Made by a program: the position numbers and the translations under genes. Shown piece after piece: positions 19,298-30,057 of a DNA stretch of 64,000 bases (position 1 is its first letter; every line of letters begins with the position of its first letter). This DNA comes from Pontibacter fetidus (GTDB lineage: Bacteria; Bacteroidota; Bacteroidia; Cytophagales; Hymenobacteraceae): positions 62,001-126,000 of the forward strand of contig NZ_JAAEAA010000002.1 of the NCBI RefSeq assembly GCF_010119545.1, in the 5' to 3' direction. Below the pieces are notes generated by a model that was not told the DNA's origin, did not search any database, and saw only the letters and a list, made by a program, of their open reading frames with translations.

Positions 19298-21850
19298 TTA
19301 CTGGCCTACCAGAAACACGGCATTCCCGAACATAAGCTTGCCACTATGCCAGAACCCACGGAACAACGGATTATCGGCCATATAAATAATTTGTCCGCGC
19401 CCCATAGGTTGTGTGCCAAGTATCAGGGCATCCTGTAATTTCTCTTTTATAGCTGAACCTACAAAGCCAGTTGTATAGTTGTTCTTTTTAAGTACGCCCA
19501 CATTCCAGCCATCTTTCAGGTACTCAAACGTGTTAGATGAGCGCACCAGTGCAAAATACGTATCGCCGTAGCCAAACGCCAGCGGATGCGTTTTATCAAG
19601 ATTAACCCGGAACACACTGCCCTGTACTTCGCTCACTAACGATTCGCGCTCACGATCGCCGTAAACTTTCAGGTTTTGATAAGGGTCTTCGGGCTTTTTT
19701 TCTTTAGCCTTGTCGGTTTCAGCTTTGTCACTGCCTTTCTGTTTCAGGTCAAACTCCTTTTTGCCAGCTAAAAAAGCTGCTGCACTTTCCATGGCAATCA
19801 GCTTGCCGCCGGCTTTTACCCAGTCTTTTACCTCTTCTAAGGTTTGCTCGTCCAGCACTTTGCCATACGAGCCTGCAGGAAGTATAAGCACATCAAACTC
19901 GTGCAGCGGTACATTTTTAAAGTATGCCGTGCTGATGACGGTAACCGGGTAACCGATCTGTTGCTCAAAGTAATGCCAAACTTCCCCAAACGCATTAGGC
20001 GATACACCTTCGCCGGTCATCAGGGCTACTTTTGGCATTTTAAGATAGCGCACCGAACCAGAACCAAAGTCGGCACCGCTGCTTACAAAACCTGTAGCAG
20101 TAGCGCCCAAATCTATCATTTGCTTTTTAGCCAGCTCCCGCACAATCGTGTCAAATTTATCGCCCAGACTTTCGTTGCCGGTACGGGTTATGATGAGCGT
20201 TCCGGCTGCATATTGTTGCTTATCTGTTTCAAACGCTTTTTCGGCCATGCGTACTTTTATACCTTGCTTCTGTAGTTCCGTCAGAAATTTCAGATCCTGC
20301 AGGTTGTTCCAGCGCACCAGGTAGGCATACGGTTTGGCTATAGTTGGCGTAGCTATAGTTGCAGCAGGTTGCTGTTTGTTCTGTGGTTCCAGTTTCTTTT
20401 TTAAAGCATAGGCCTGCACCCCAAACGCATACGGCATTGCCCACGAGGTAATATCGTATGTCAGCGAATCTTCGAGGGTAGCATTGGGCTCAAACAAAAC
20501 TTTTACCAACGTAGACTTCGGCTGGTACATGCTTATCACCACATCCTTTTCTCCTACTTTTACATTTTCTTCCTTACCTGTGGCATAGTTAAAACCTCTG
20601 CCCGATGTGTTTTTGCCGGCATAGCCGTATTGTATCTGTTGTCGATCGAGGTAATCAGTAAGTGCTTTTAAGTTGCCTGATCCATCTGCTTTCAGCACAA
20701 AGGCTTTATAATCTCCGTCGGGCTTTTTCAGGTTGTTTTCGTAGTATTTTCTGAACTCCTGCTTTATCTGGTCGGCTTTCTCGGAAGTGGCCTGCATGGT
20801 AGCCATACTTGCTGCAACATGGTGCGCAATGCGGTCGGTTAGCGTAAGGGTGTCTCCGTTCTGGGTTTCGATGGCCAGGCCTGCCCTGCCCGAACCGCCC
20901 TGCTCGTAGGTCATGCCGATGGCACCGTTAAAAGTTGGCCAGGTATCGCCGTAGCTTGGGTAAAACAGGTCGAAGCTTTCGCGGGTAAAGTATAGCCAGT
21001 TGTTCTTATCAAAATACTGCCGGTTATAGTCTCCGATGGTGTTCTGAAATTGTCGCTGCCAGGGTGTTATACTTTCATGAAAAGGCTTTGCTGCCGGCGA
21101 AAAATAGTAAGGTGCATCTACCCCCATCTCATGGAAATCGGCGTGCACTTGTGGCAGCCAGTTGTTGTAAACCGCCATACGCTGCTTCGACTCTATTTGT
21201 GTTTGCCAGGCCCAGTCGCGGTTCAGGTCGAAATAATAGTGATTTGGCCTGCCGCCCGGCCACGGCTCGTTGTGCTCCCAGGCATAAGGCGATGGATTTC
21301 CGCCCAGACCGGCCGCTTGTTTGTACCATTGTACATAACGTTCGCGGCCATCCGGATTTACGCAGGGGTCTAGTATGACCACCGTATTTTTAAGCCAGCT
21401 TTGTGTTTGGGTATTTGCCGTATTGGCCAGTTCGTACAATACCTGCATCATGGCTTCTGTACTCACCGATTCGTTGCCGTGTATATTATAGCTGAGCCAA
21501 ACTATAGCCGGCTGGCTGCCTTGCGGCTGACCTTGCGTAACGCCTGCTGTTTTCAGGTTATTTTCACGGATCTGGTCTAAACGGGGCAGGTTTTCTTCTG
21601 AGGCTACATAAGCCAGCATCAAAGGTCTGCCTTCGTAGGTTTTGCCATATTCCTGCACTTTAATGCGCTTCGGCACCTGGGCAGCTACATAGTTTACATA
21701 GTCCAGCACGCGGTTGTGCGTTGTAAATTGCTCCCCGAGTTTATAACCCAGGAACTGCTCCGGCGACTGCAGGCTTTGCTGCGCCCAGGCCATTTGCATA
21801 CTTAGCAAGAACAGCAAAGCGGCAGAAATACACGTTAAAGTGTTTCTCAT
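19298..21850 (-). CDS. M14 family zinc carboxypeptidase, secreted (paralogue 1)
   Basis: An 850-residue metallopeptidase from the ATG at 21850, which begins a signal peptide (MRNTLTCISAALLFLLSMQMAWAQ). The M14 domain occupies about residues 30-350: YGKTYEGRPLMLAYV, the zinc motif HGNES, DPCVNPDGRERY, HYYFDLNRDWAW and a third zinc His in HADFHEMG, with YEQGGSGR as the likely catalytic Glu region. The C-terminal half resembles a glutamine-amidotransferase-like domain (VALMTGEGV, FDVLILPAGSYG) seen in many Bacteroidota M14 proteins. No T9SS tail is visible. It is a paralogue of the 30880-33453 gene. An exact AACTATAGTT lies just past its stop. Confidence 0.92.
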   Translation of the reverse strand: MRNTLTCISAALLFLLSMQMAWAQQSLQSPEQFLGYKLGEQFTTHNRVLDYVNYVAAQVPKRIKVQEYGKTYEGRPLMLAYVASEENLPRLDQIRENNLKTAGVTQGQPQGSQPAIVWLSYNIHGNESVSTEAMMQVLYELANTANTQTQSWLKNTVVILDPCVNPDGRERYVQWYKQAAGLGGNPSPYAWEHNEPWPGGRPNHYYFDLNRDWAWQTQIESKQRMAVYNNWLPQVHADFHEMGVDAPYYFSPAAKPFHESITPWQRQFQNTIGDYNRQYFDKNNWLYFTRESFDLFYPSYGDTWPTFNGAIGMTYEQGGSGRAGLAIETQNGDTLTLTDRIAHHVAASMATMQATSEKADQIKQEFRKYYENNLKKPDGDYKAFVLKADGSGNLKALTDYLDRQQIQYGYAGKNTSGRGFNYATGKEENVKVGEKDVVISMYQPKSTLVKVLFEPNATLEDSLTYDITSWAMPYAFGVQAYALKKKLEPQNKQQPAATIATPTIAKPYAYLVRWNNLQDLKFLTELQKQGIKVRMAEKAFETDKQQYAAGTLIITRTGNESLGDKFDTIVRELAKKQMIDLGATATGFVSSGADFGSGSVRYLKMPKVALMTGEGVSPNAFGEVWHYFEQQIGYPVTVISTAYFKNVPLHEFDVLILPAGSYGKVLDEQTLEEVKDWVKAGGKLIAMESAAAFLAGKKEFDLKQKGSDKAETDKAKEKKPEDPYQNLKVYGDRERESLVSEVQGSVFRVNLDKTHPLAFGYGDTYFALVRSSNTFEYLKDGWNVGVLKKNNYTTGFVGSAIKEKLQDALILGTQPMGRGQIIYMADNPLFRGFWHSGKLMFGNAVFLVGQ

Positions 21851-21987
21851 TTTAAAAGATATCTGATAAGGTGCGAGAAGGATAACTATAGCTGTAAAGG
21901 TACTCTTTTTGCAATGCAATTAACCCTTATACTTTATATGCTGCAACTGGTTTGTATACTTACCTGCAGATTTCGTAAAATAGAAGT

Positions 21988-22677
21988 ATGCCCACAATAA
22001 AAACTTTAAAACAGCCTCTTTACCGTGTTCTTTTTGTTGTTTGCATGATAATCTTACTGCCCATAGTTACAGCGCTTTTACTAAGTATTGTACCCGTAAA
22101 CAAAGGTTTTGCCCAGGCCACCCAGCCCGACTCTGTAAAAATCTATATCACCTCCAACGGCATCCATACAGATCTTATACTTCCCGTTACAACACCTTCT
22201 ATTGACTGGCGAAGAAAGATAGCCTTACAGCATTTTGCTGGTGCCGACAGCAGTTTTACATACATTGCTTTTGGTTGGGGCGACCGCCGCTTTTACATGG
22301 AAACCCCAGAGTGGAGCGACCTGACCTTGGAAGTTGCCCTTGATGCCGCGTTTTGGCCCTCGCCTTCAGCCATGCACGTAGAATATATACGTAAACCATT
22401 AACCCCAAACAAACACCAACGCCCGATCCGGGTTACGCCGGAGCAGTACCAGAAGCTGGTAGCTTATATCTATAGTTCGTTTCAAACGAGGGGCGGCAAT
22501 TTTATACTTATACCTGGCAAAGGCTATAGTTCGACTGATAATTTTTATGAGGCCCGCGAAAAGTTTTACTTCCCCAAAAACTGCAACAACTGGGTAAATG
22601 GCGGACTGAAAGCTGCCGGACTCAAGGCTGCATTCTTTGCTCCTTTTCCTTATGCAGTTATGCGGCATTACCGATAA
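21988..22677 (+). CDS. TIGR02117 / DUF2459 family protein
   Basis: A 229-residue protein with one N-terminal transmembrane segment or uncleaved signal (about 12-37) and a periplasmic body. The blocks SNGIHTDLILPV, FGWGDRRFYMETPEW and NCNNWVNGGLKAAGL match the DUF2459/TIGR02117 family. The conserved His, Asp and Cys look like a papain-like NlpC/P60-type catalytic set (Cys in KNCNNW, His in NGIHTD); this is inference and the family has no proven activity. It is divergent from the M14 gene and convergent with the giant surface protein, with which it shares a terminator. Confidence 0.8.
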   Translation: MPTIKTLKQPLYRVLFVVCMIILLPIVTALLLSIVPVNKGFAQATQPDSVKIYITSNGIHTDLILPVTTPSIDWRRKIALQHFAGADSSFTYIAFGWGDRRFYMETPEWSDLTLEVALDAAFWPSPSAMHVEYIRKPLTPNKHQRPIRVTPEQYQKLVAYIYSSFQTRGGNFILIPGKGYSSTDNFYEAREKFYFPKNCNNWVNGGLKAAGLKAAFFAPFPYAVMRHYR

Positions 22678-22715
22678 GACCATAGCCCTACTTAAGCTAA
22701 AACCAAACTATAGAA

Positions 22716-22744
22716 TAAAAAAAAGACGGGCAAAATACCCGTCT
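22716..22744 (-). terminator. Intrinsic terminator between convergent genes
   Basis: AGACGGG (22724-22730) and CCCGTCT (22738-22744) with a seven-base loop. On the minus strand the stem is followed by eight T, so it serves mainly the giant surface-protein gene ending at 22777. Confidence 0.85.
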
Positions 22745-22776
22745 CTTTCTGCTTTAAACCCTAATAGTTTATCTTA

Positions 22777-25700
22777 TTATCTTTTCAATAATTTCGTGTT
22801 AAATGTCTGGCCGTTCAGGCGTGTAGTGATGATGTAAACGCCCGGTGCCAGGTTCTCACCCAGGTCAAGTGTGGCAGTGCTTTGTCCTTTCGCTACCGCT
22901 ATTGCTTTTACCAGCAGCTGCTTGCCCATCATGTTGGTCAGGGTTACTTCCATCACACCATCTTTCTCAGCATCTACATCCAGCTTCACTTCCCTCTCGA
23001 AAGGATTAGGGTACACCAGCACCTTGTTGCTTACCTCCCCGAAGGTTACCATCTGCGGACCATAGTAGGCGAACTCACCATTTGTATCTAGCTGTTTCAA
23101 TCTATAGTAGCGTGTGCCGTACTTACCGTTTTCCTTATCCACAAACTCGTAAGTCTGTTTGATAGAAGAACTTCCGTTTTTGCTTGGCACAAACTGTAAC
23201 TGCTTGTACGTTTTACCATCCTGCGATACATGCACTTCAAATCCCTCGTTGTCGCGCTCCGATGCAGTTGCCCACTTCAATACCACTTCCTTATTATTCT
23301 TCTCTGCCTTAAAGTACAGCAGCTCTACTGGGAGTGGAATTATAGGTCTTTCTGTAAAGAACTCGGTAAAGGAGTAGCAAGCCTCGGCAGGTGTTGTAAC
23401 TACAGCTCTTACCTCAAATGGCTCATCGGTTGCAGGTGTCATGGTATAGGTATTTTGCATTCCGGATGCTACCGACGTTCCCCACGAAGTTGACCCTGCA
23501 CTTCTAACATACCATGTGATCAGTCTTACATCAGAGCTAATAATATCAGTTACAAGTGTGAAAGTTACCGGCTCGTTTATTTTAATAGGATCTTTATCTG
23601 CTGTTACTTCACCAGTAGCTACTTTTATTGGTGTTACAGTTACTGTTCCGGTTCCAGATGCACTAGCGCAATTTTTACTATCTGTTACAACTACAGCGTA
23701 ATTACCAGCTACAGAAGTCTGGAAGCTTGCAACGTTCCCCGGATTAGTTACTCCATTTGGCACTGTCCAGGCGTAGTTGAAAGGACCTGCACCCGTTGCT
23801 GTAGCAGCAACCATAACTGCCGTGCCCTGGCACGTTGTAGGGCTATTAACCGTAACTGTTGGCAGTGGGTTTACAGTAACTGTACTTGTGGCTACCGCAC
23901 TGCTTGCGCATGATTTGCTGTCTGTAACTCTAACAGTATAGGTACCGCCAACAGTTGTTGAGAAACTTGCAACGTTTCCAGGGTTAGTTGCGCCACTCGG
24001 TACGGTCCAGGTATAGCTGTAAGGTCCTGTTCCGCCTGCTGGCACAGCTGTTATAGTTGCGTTTTGACCGGCACAAACCGTTGGGCTGTTTACAGTTACG
24101 GTTGGTAGTGGATTAATAACAACTGCAACGCTTCCTGTCATAGGTTGTGGGCAGGCAGCAACTGGCGGTGTACTTGTTGTGCTGCTTATAGTGGTTGCAA
24201 TTACTGTATAAGTTCCGGCAGCTGTTTTGTTACCGAAGTTTAGTGCAGCACCTGTACCTGATACTGGAGTACCGCTTGCTACATTATTTATCAGTAGCTG
24301 GTATCTAACTCCGATCTGTGATCCGCTTAAACCTACTGGCACACCCACAGCACCTGCCACATTGCAATAAGGGCCGCCACCAGTTACTGTAAAAGCAGTA
24401 GGTAATGGTGTGATGTAAACATTTACGGTTCCGAACGTTTCGCAGGCACTGCCACTCGTTGTTGTTGGCTGCACAGTATATGCCCCTGCAACAGTCTGGT
24501 TTCCGAAGCTTATAGCTCTGCCAGTGCCTGCAACAGGAGACCCTACCGGGCTTCCATTATGGAGCAGTTGGTATGAAACTCCTTGCTGAGAGCCTGCCAG
24601 ACCTACTGGAACACCTGCACCTCCTGCGCAATAAGCACCGCCACCTGTCATAGCTTGTGGTATAACCACATTTATAGTAACGTTGTTAGACCTGTTATTA
24701 TCAGCACATTTCTTGATCGTCTGGTTTTTCTCAATATCTGTTATAAATCGCAGGTAAACCTGATCGCCGTTTTCAAAGCCGCCTTCACCGCCAGTTGTAG
24801 TCAGTGAATAAGTGTATACACCTGGTGTAAAAGGCTGGCTGCCTAACACCACATCTCCCCTGGAGCGCACAAAGTCAACAGTTGTGTTAGCCGTAGCCCA
24901 ATCAAATGCAGTGTTAAGTTCTGCTGTTAATGTTACGGAACCGTTTTTACATATTGGATTTGGTACAGCAGTTAAAGTTGCTGAGTAGCCAGGCAATTCT
25001 GCACTATACATCCTGTTTGATTGCAGTGTAGGCAACACTGTACCACATTGTGACATATTTACATACACGTGGTAATAATCCTGTGATGAAAGTCCGGCGT
25101 CAGTAGTATAATATAAGTCGTTTTTACGTTCTACTTCATGGTTCTTGCCCCACTGGTACGTTTCACCATTGCCTCTTACAACTATTTTTGATTCCAAGCC
25201 TTCTTTTACTATAGGCTGGAAGAACCTGTATGCCATGTTTTGAACAGCTAATGGCGTATTAGGAGGGAATGGGTATGCCAGGTTTGGTGCTGGTAAACTT
25301 GATGCACCTGTTGGAACAGGAGATCCATTAGCGTAAACCGGCTGGCCATTTTCATCCACTAAGTACGGATAAATAACATCTCCAGGCTCCAGATCTCTAT
25401 AGATAGTAGTAGTATAAGTAACCTTTACACCTCTACAGAAAGGATGCGGATTTGCTATAACTACAGCTCTGTATGTAGATTTCTTAACTCTTACGGTCTT
25501 ACTAATTACAGTAGAGCACTGGTTTGCCCCAGAACCTGATGTGCGGGTATATGTTATTGTTACAGTTTTCTCAGTGTCAGAGCCGAGTGCAGTACAAGGA
25601 TTAAAAGTGGTACCACTTACACCAGGGCCGGAAAAAGTACCTCCAGTTGGATTACCTTGTAGTGTTATATTCCCTTGTCCGGAATAAACATCTAAAAAAG

Positions 25701-28700
25701 CTCCGTTTCCATCACTATCACTGTCAGTACCAAGAGAGAAACCACTAATAACCGGATTTGGATTAACTGTTACTGACACTGAAGAGCTTGTACTGGAACA
25801 GCTACCGCCACTAACTATCCTTCTGTAGTAGGTTATACTTTGTGAAGTCACATTTTGTACTGCAGGAGTATAGGTAGCGCTGTTGCCATTAGTTGCAATA
25901 TTGGTCCAACTGGTATTATTACTGCTACTCTGCCATTGATAAGAATATGGAGTGGCTCCCCCTGAAAGTGAAGTACCTGACGATTGGCCAAGTGGGGCTA
26001 TAGTTGCACCTGAACAAACTGTTTGGGTACCAGATATTGAGTTTCCAGCTATAATCGGATTAACTGTAACCTGAACTGCGGTAGACATTACACTTGTACA
26101 AGAGTTGCTATTTGTAGCCTGTACTGAGTAACTACCTGATGTAGTAGCAGAGTAAGTTGCTCCCGTACTTACCTGAGTATTATTTCTAAACCAGGTAAAG
26201 CTTGTTCCTGTATCAGAATTACCTGTTAGTAAAACAGCTTCTCCTTGACAAACCGTTGTCGGTCCTCCAGCAGTTATTGATGCAGTTGGAAGCGGGTTAA
26301 CTGTTACTTGCTTTGTGGTTACGTTAGCGCAATTGTTACCATCCGAATAGGTATATTCAATTGTATAAGTACCTGCAACTAAGGTCGAAGGGTTAAAAGT
26401 AGATGCATTGTTAGTAACTACTCCACCTGTACTATTCAGAATCCGGAAAGTACCACCAGTATTGTTGCCTTGTAAAACTATATTTGGTTCAGATTTACAG
26501 TAAGCAGCCTTTGATGGTTCAATTATGTTTACAACCGGCAATGCATTTATAGTAACAGTTTTGGTTGCAGTATTGATACATGTATTACCATCTGTATAGC
26601 TATACTCTATAGTATAAGTACCTGCCGCCAGTGCTCCAGGGTTAAGCTGCGTTGCATTCGCATCTATAACGGTAGCGCCTTTCAAAATCCTGAAAGTACC
26701 GTTAGCAGGCGAACCAGCTAAAGGAATAGCATCTGCAGATTTACAGTAAGCATTCTGAAGTTGCGTATCTATAGTCACAACAGGAAGCTCATTAACTATT
26801 ACTGAAACGGGTTTTGAAGTTACTTCGCAACCGTTATCGCTTATAACTTTTACTGTATAAGTACCTGGCTCCGATACAATTATAGTTCTGCTTGTAACAT
26901 TATTACTCCACAAATAATTACCTGTTCCTGGATTTGCTGTCAATAAAACAGATTCTCCTTTACATATAGAAATTGTTCCTTCTGCTGCTATAGGTCTGTT
27001 TGCAGTAATAGTAGCGTTTGGACTAGGTATTATATTGAGCACGACAACACTCTTTGCTTGTGTACAAGATGTGGTAGTATTTGTTGAAGTTAATATAATC
27101 TGAGCGCTAAGTGCTCCGCCCATTGTATGATCTATCCTTACCTTTGATGTAGTTATTCCTGTTCCGGGATCTGTCGTTGATTCTAACTCATATAACTTGA
27201 AATCGCCTTTATCTGAATACCACTTATGTGTACCTCCTGAATAGGTACCTTCCAAGAAAATAGATGTCACACCATCTTGATCGTAACAAACATTTTGATT
27301 CCCTCCTTTTATTTCAGCAGTCGGTTGTGGCAATACGGTTACTGCAACTGGATCAGAAATTTTAGTGCATTTTTGTACATCTGGAGTTGACTCTTCAGTG
27401 TTACTAACTAGCACTCTATAAAAACCGGGCGTAGTTGCAATATAGCTGCTTGCTTCCTCCCCTCCAATATCAGTGAAATCGTTTTCATTGCCAGTTGTAC
27501 TTACCTGCCACTGGTACTTGTAAGGTTCTGATGTAGGAGATTGATTTGCGCTAAACTTAACCGAACCACCTTCGCAAAAAGTAGTAGCACCTGTTATACT
27601 TACAATAGCTTTGGTAGGGACATTTGCAACCTGAACAGCAACTGTTTCAGATGTTTGAATACAGCCTTTGTCAGATGTAATTCTAACATAATAGTTACCT
27701 GTTGTTGTGGCACTATAAACGTGTGGGCCTTCTGTTGAGGCAGCAACTGCGGTACTACTTCCATTGCTGTTAAGACGAAACCATTGATATGAAAAATTTG
27801 GTTTGCTAACGGCCACAAGATCTACGTAGTTTTCCGGGCAAAACACCGAAGGTCCTCTTAAAGTAATGTCAGCATCAGGTAGCTGATTAACAGTTACAGT
27901 AACAGTTTTTGCTACTGACTGGCAACCATCTGTAGTTCCGATAACAGTATAAGTAGTGGTTTGAGTAGGATTGGCGATTACGCTCGCACCTGTAGTTGCA
28001 CTTAGTCCTGTAGCCGGGGACCAACTATAGCTATCTGCTCCGGTTGCATTTAATGTAGCGCTGCTACCAAAACAGATTTCCAGATCATTAGTTAAGCTAA
28101 TGGTTGGCTGTTGCTTAACTGTTACAGCTTTTGTAGTTGTATTGGTACAGGACTTTCCATCGGTGTAAGTGTATTCTATAATATAATTACCTGCGCCTAA
28201 AGCCGAAGGATCGAAGCTGGCACCAGATGCTACTTCATTACCGCTTTGCAAAACTCTAAAGGAACCTCCTGAAGGGGAACCTGTCAGAGGCACAGCTGTA
28301 TCAGACGAACAGTATTCTGCATTTAAAGCTCCAATACTAACTATAGGAAGCGGATTAACAACTATAGTTATTGTTTTGGCTTCGGATTCGCACCCATTTG
28401 TAGTACCAATAGCGGTATATGTTGTAGTTGCGGTAGGTGAAACTGTAATACTTGCACCTGTTGTTCCAGTTGTTACTCCATTACCTGACCACACATAACT
28501 ATCGGCACCACTTGCAGTTAAAGTTGCACTTCCGCCTACACATATTTCTGGTGCTATTGCAACTATAGAAACTACCGGCTTGGGTTTAACATCTACCACA
28601 AAGCTTGCTGAGCTTATTTTACTACAAGCATTTGCTGCATTTAAGTTAAGCGTTACGTTTCCTGATGCAGTAGCAGCAAACCCGATTGTTACAGTTCGGG

Positions 28701-30057
28701 TGCCTTGTCCTGCTGTAATAGTACCTACACTAGCCGGAACCGACCAATTATAATTTGTATAGCCTGATGGGGCTGTATAAGTAGCACTCGAACCTGCACA
28801 GAGTTGTGCTGTTCCACTTATAGCATTAGCTGCCAGATTTTCATACACTGTAAAAGTAGTCGGACTAGAGACAACATCTATTTGACCAGCAGCTTTATTA
28901 ACAACACGGATACTATAAATACCAGCTGTGGCAAATATAGTATTATCAATAGCGACTACCATTTGGGTTTTGGCAGCATTTATACTAGCGGGATCAAGCT
29001 CTGCAACAGCACCGCCGGGTTTTGTGATTCGTACCTTAGCTCCCTGGGCAAACTCAGTTCCTGTAATAGTAAGGCTAAATCCTGCATCACCAACCGAACT
29101 ACATGTTTGTGAAAGGGATACTATAGTTGGCGTTTTATTGGTAATATTAAAAGGAGAGCTAGTAGTTGTTAGTGTTCCGCTTGTTGCAGTTAAAGTATAA
29201 CCTTGACCAGCATTATCAATACTTAAACCAGCAAATGTAGCTACGCCATTAATAGCACTAATAGTTTTAGTGCCAGACAAGGTCCCATTACTACCTGAAG
29301 GATTGTTAGCTATCGCTAAAGTAACTAAAGCATTGCTTCCTGTTCCAGTTATAATGGTATTGCCGAACTGGTCTTTAACAACTATAGATGGTGAGGGTGA
29401 GATTACTGTACCTGTTGACGTGCTTATTGGTTGTTGAAAAAAAGCAATTGTACGAGGCGCTCCATTAACCTGTGATAAGGATTTACTAAGAGTTTGTGGA
29501 AAACCCGCTACCTGTGCTCCTGTACCATCATTAATAATAATACTTCCTGTGCTGGGTAACACCCCACCGTTGATAGCCTGTACCTCAACTCCTTTTATAG
29601 TTACTCTATCTCTCTGATTTATCTTATCAGCAGTAAAAGGTATTGTTATTATTGAAGCTGAATAACTTATTTCAGTATTATTAATTGTTACATTAGTATT
29701 AGTATTTCCATTACCACCTATACCATTCTGAACTATAGTAGTAACTCCCGATGTCTTAAATCTCCAACCTGTTGGAGCAGTAAGGGTTATACTCCCGGTA
29801 CCTGCTGCAAAATCGCCATCCATATCCTCATTGATAACAATGTCACCAAATGCAGTATAACCAGGCGTCGAAAGTGTAGCGTTAGCTGCTAAATCTGCCG
29901 AAACAGGAAATATACTTCCTCCTGAAACTGTAACGGTTTGTACGTCGGCCCTAAGATAAACAGCCGACATGATGAGCAGTAGAAGTGTAGCAGTCGCAAA
30001 TGTGAATTGCTTGGCTTTGCTGACTTCAGAAATTAATTGAGTAAAACTTCTTTTCAT
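22777..30057 (-). CDS. Giant modular surface protein with type A T9SS sorting domain
   Basis: A 2,426-residue protein from the ATG at 30057 (MKRSFTQLISEVSKAKQFTF); an in-frame reading 37 codons longer lacks a signal sequence and is rejected. A signal-anchor at about 17-38 is followed by a beta-rich N-terminal domain, an invasin-like Ig module (VVKDQFGNTI), an IPT/TIG-like module (SLTITGTEFAQGAKVRI) and a long series of Ig/PKD-like modules built on 'VCxGxxATLTA', 'YSWSP' and 'TVTVNPLPT'. The last ~80 residues (VLVYPNPFEREVKLDV ... GVYIITTRLNGQTFNTKLLKR) are a type A T9SS sorting domain, so it should be exported and anchored to the outer surface. A role as adhesin is inferred. Confidence 0.9.
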   Translation of the reverse strand: MKRSFTQLISEVSKAKQFTFATATLLLLIMSAVYLRADVQTVTVSGGSIFPVSADLAANATLSTPGYTAFGDIVINEDMDGDFAAGTGSITLTAPTGWRFKTSGVTTIVQNGIGGNGNTNTNVTINNTEISYSASIITIPFTADKINQRDRVTIKGVEVQAINGGVLPSTGSIIINDGTGAQVAGFPQTLSKSLSQVNGAPRTIAFFQQPISTSTGTVISPSPSIVVKDQFGNTIITGTGSNALVTLAIANNPSGSNGTLSGTKTISAINGVATFAGLSIDNAGQGYTLTATSGTLTTTSSPFNITNKTPTIVSLSQTCSSVGDAGFSLTITGTEFAQGAKVRITKPGGAVAELDPASINAAKTQMVVAIDNTIFATAGIYSIRVVNKAAGQIDVVSSPTTFTVYENLAANAISGTAQLCAGSSATYTAPSGYTNYNWSVPASVGTITAGQGTRTVTIGFAATASGNVTLNLNAANACSKISSASFVVDVKPKPVVSIVAIAPEICVGGSATLTASGADSYVWSGNGVTTGTTGASITVSPTATTTYTAIGTTNGCESEAKTITIVVNPLPIVSIGALNAEYCSSDTAVPLTGSPSGGSFRVLQSGNEVASGASFDPSALGAGNYIIEYTYTDGKSCTNTTTKAVTVKQQPTISLTNDLEICFGSSATLNATGADSYSWSPATGLSATTGASVIANPTQTTTYTVIGTTDGCQSVAKTVTVTVNQLPDADITLRGPSVFCPENYVDLVAVSKPNFSYQWFRLNSNGSSTAVAASTEGPHVYSATTTGNYYVRITSDKGCIQTSETVAVQVANVPTKAIVSITGATTFCEGGSVKFSANQSPTSEPYKYQWQVSTTGNENDFTDIGGEEASSYIATTPGFYRVLVSNTEESTPDVQKCTKISDPVAVTVLPQPTAEIKGGNQNVCYDQDGVTSIFLEGTYSGGTHKWYSDKGDFKLYELESTTDPGTGITTSKVRIDHTMGGALSAQIILTSTNTTTSCTQAKSVVVLNIIPSPNATITANRPIAAEGTISICKGESVLLTANPGTGNYLWSNNVTSRTIIVSEPGTYTVKVISDNGCEVTSKPVSVIVNELPVVTIDTQLQNAYCKSADAIPLAGSPANGTFRILKGATVIDANATQLNPGALAAGTYTIEYSYTDGNTCINTATKTVTINALPVVNIIEPSKAAYCKSEPNIVLQGNNTGGTFRILNSTGGVVTNNASTFNPSTLVAGTYTIEYTYSDGNNCANVTTKQVTVNPLPTASITAGGPTTVCQGEAVLLTGNSDTGTSFTWFRNNTQVSTGATYSATTSGSYSVQATNSNSCTSVMSTAVQVTVNPIIAGNSISGTQTVCSGATIAPLGQSSGTSLSGGATPYSYQWQSSSNNTSWTNIATNGNSATYTPAVQNVTSQSITYYRRIVSGGSCSSTSSSVSVTVNPNPVISGFSLGTDSDSDGNGAFLDVYSGQGNITLQGNPTGGTFSGPGVSGTTFNPCTALGSDTEKTVTITYTRTSGSGANQCSTVISKTVRVKKSTYRAVVIANPHPFCRGVKVTYTTTIYRDLEPGDVIYPYLVDENGQPVYANGSPVPTGASSLPAPNLAYPFPPNTPLAVQNMAYRFFQPIVKEGLESKIVVRGNGETYQWGKNHEVERKNDLYYTTDAGLSSQDYYHVYVNMSQCGTVLPTLQSNRMYSAELPGYSATLTAVPNPICKNGSVTLTAELNTAFDWATANTTVDFVRSRGDVVLGSQPFTPGVYTYSLTTTGGEGGFENGDQVYLRFITDIEKNQTIKKCADNNRSNNVTINVVIPQAMTGGGAYCAGGAGVPVGLAGSQQGVSYQLLHNGSPVGSPVAGTGRAISFGNQTVAGAYTVQPTTTSGSACETFGTVNVYITPLPTAFTVTGGGPYCNVAGAVGVPVGLSGSQIGVRYQLLINNVASGTPVSGTGAALNFGNKTAAGTYTVIATTISSTTSTPPVAACPQPMTGSVAVVINPLPTVTVNSPTVCAGQNATITAVPAGGTGPYSYTWTVPSGATNPGNVASFSTTVGGTYTVRVTDSKSCASSAVATSTVTVNPLPTVTVNSPTTCQGTAVMVAATATGAGPFNYAWTVPNGVTNPGNVASFQTSVAGNYAVVVTDSKNCASASGTGTVTVTPIKVATGEVTADKDPIKINEPVTFTLVTDIISSDVRLITWYVRSAGSTSWGTSVASGMQNTYTMTPATDEPFEVRAVVTTPAEACYSFTEFFTERPIIPLPVELLYFKAEKNNKEVVLKWATASERDNEGFEVHVSQDGKTYKQLQFVPSKNGSSSIKQTYEFVDKENGKYGTRYYRLKQLDTNGEFAYYGPQMVTFGEVSNKVLVYPNPFEREVKLDVDAEKDGVMEVTLTNMMGKQLLVKAIAVAKGQSTATLDLGENLAPGVYIITTRLNGQTFNTKLLKR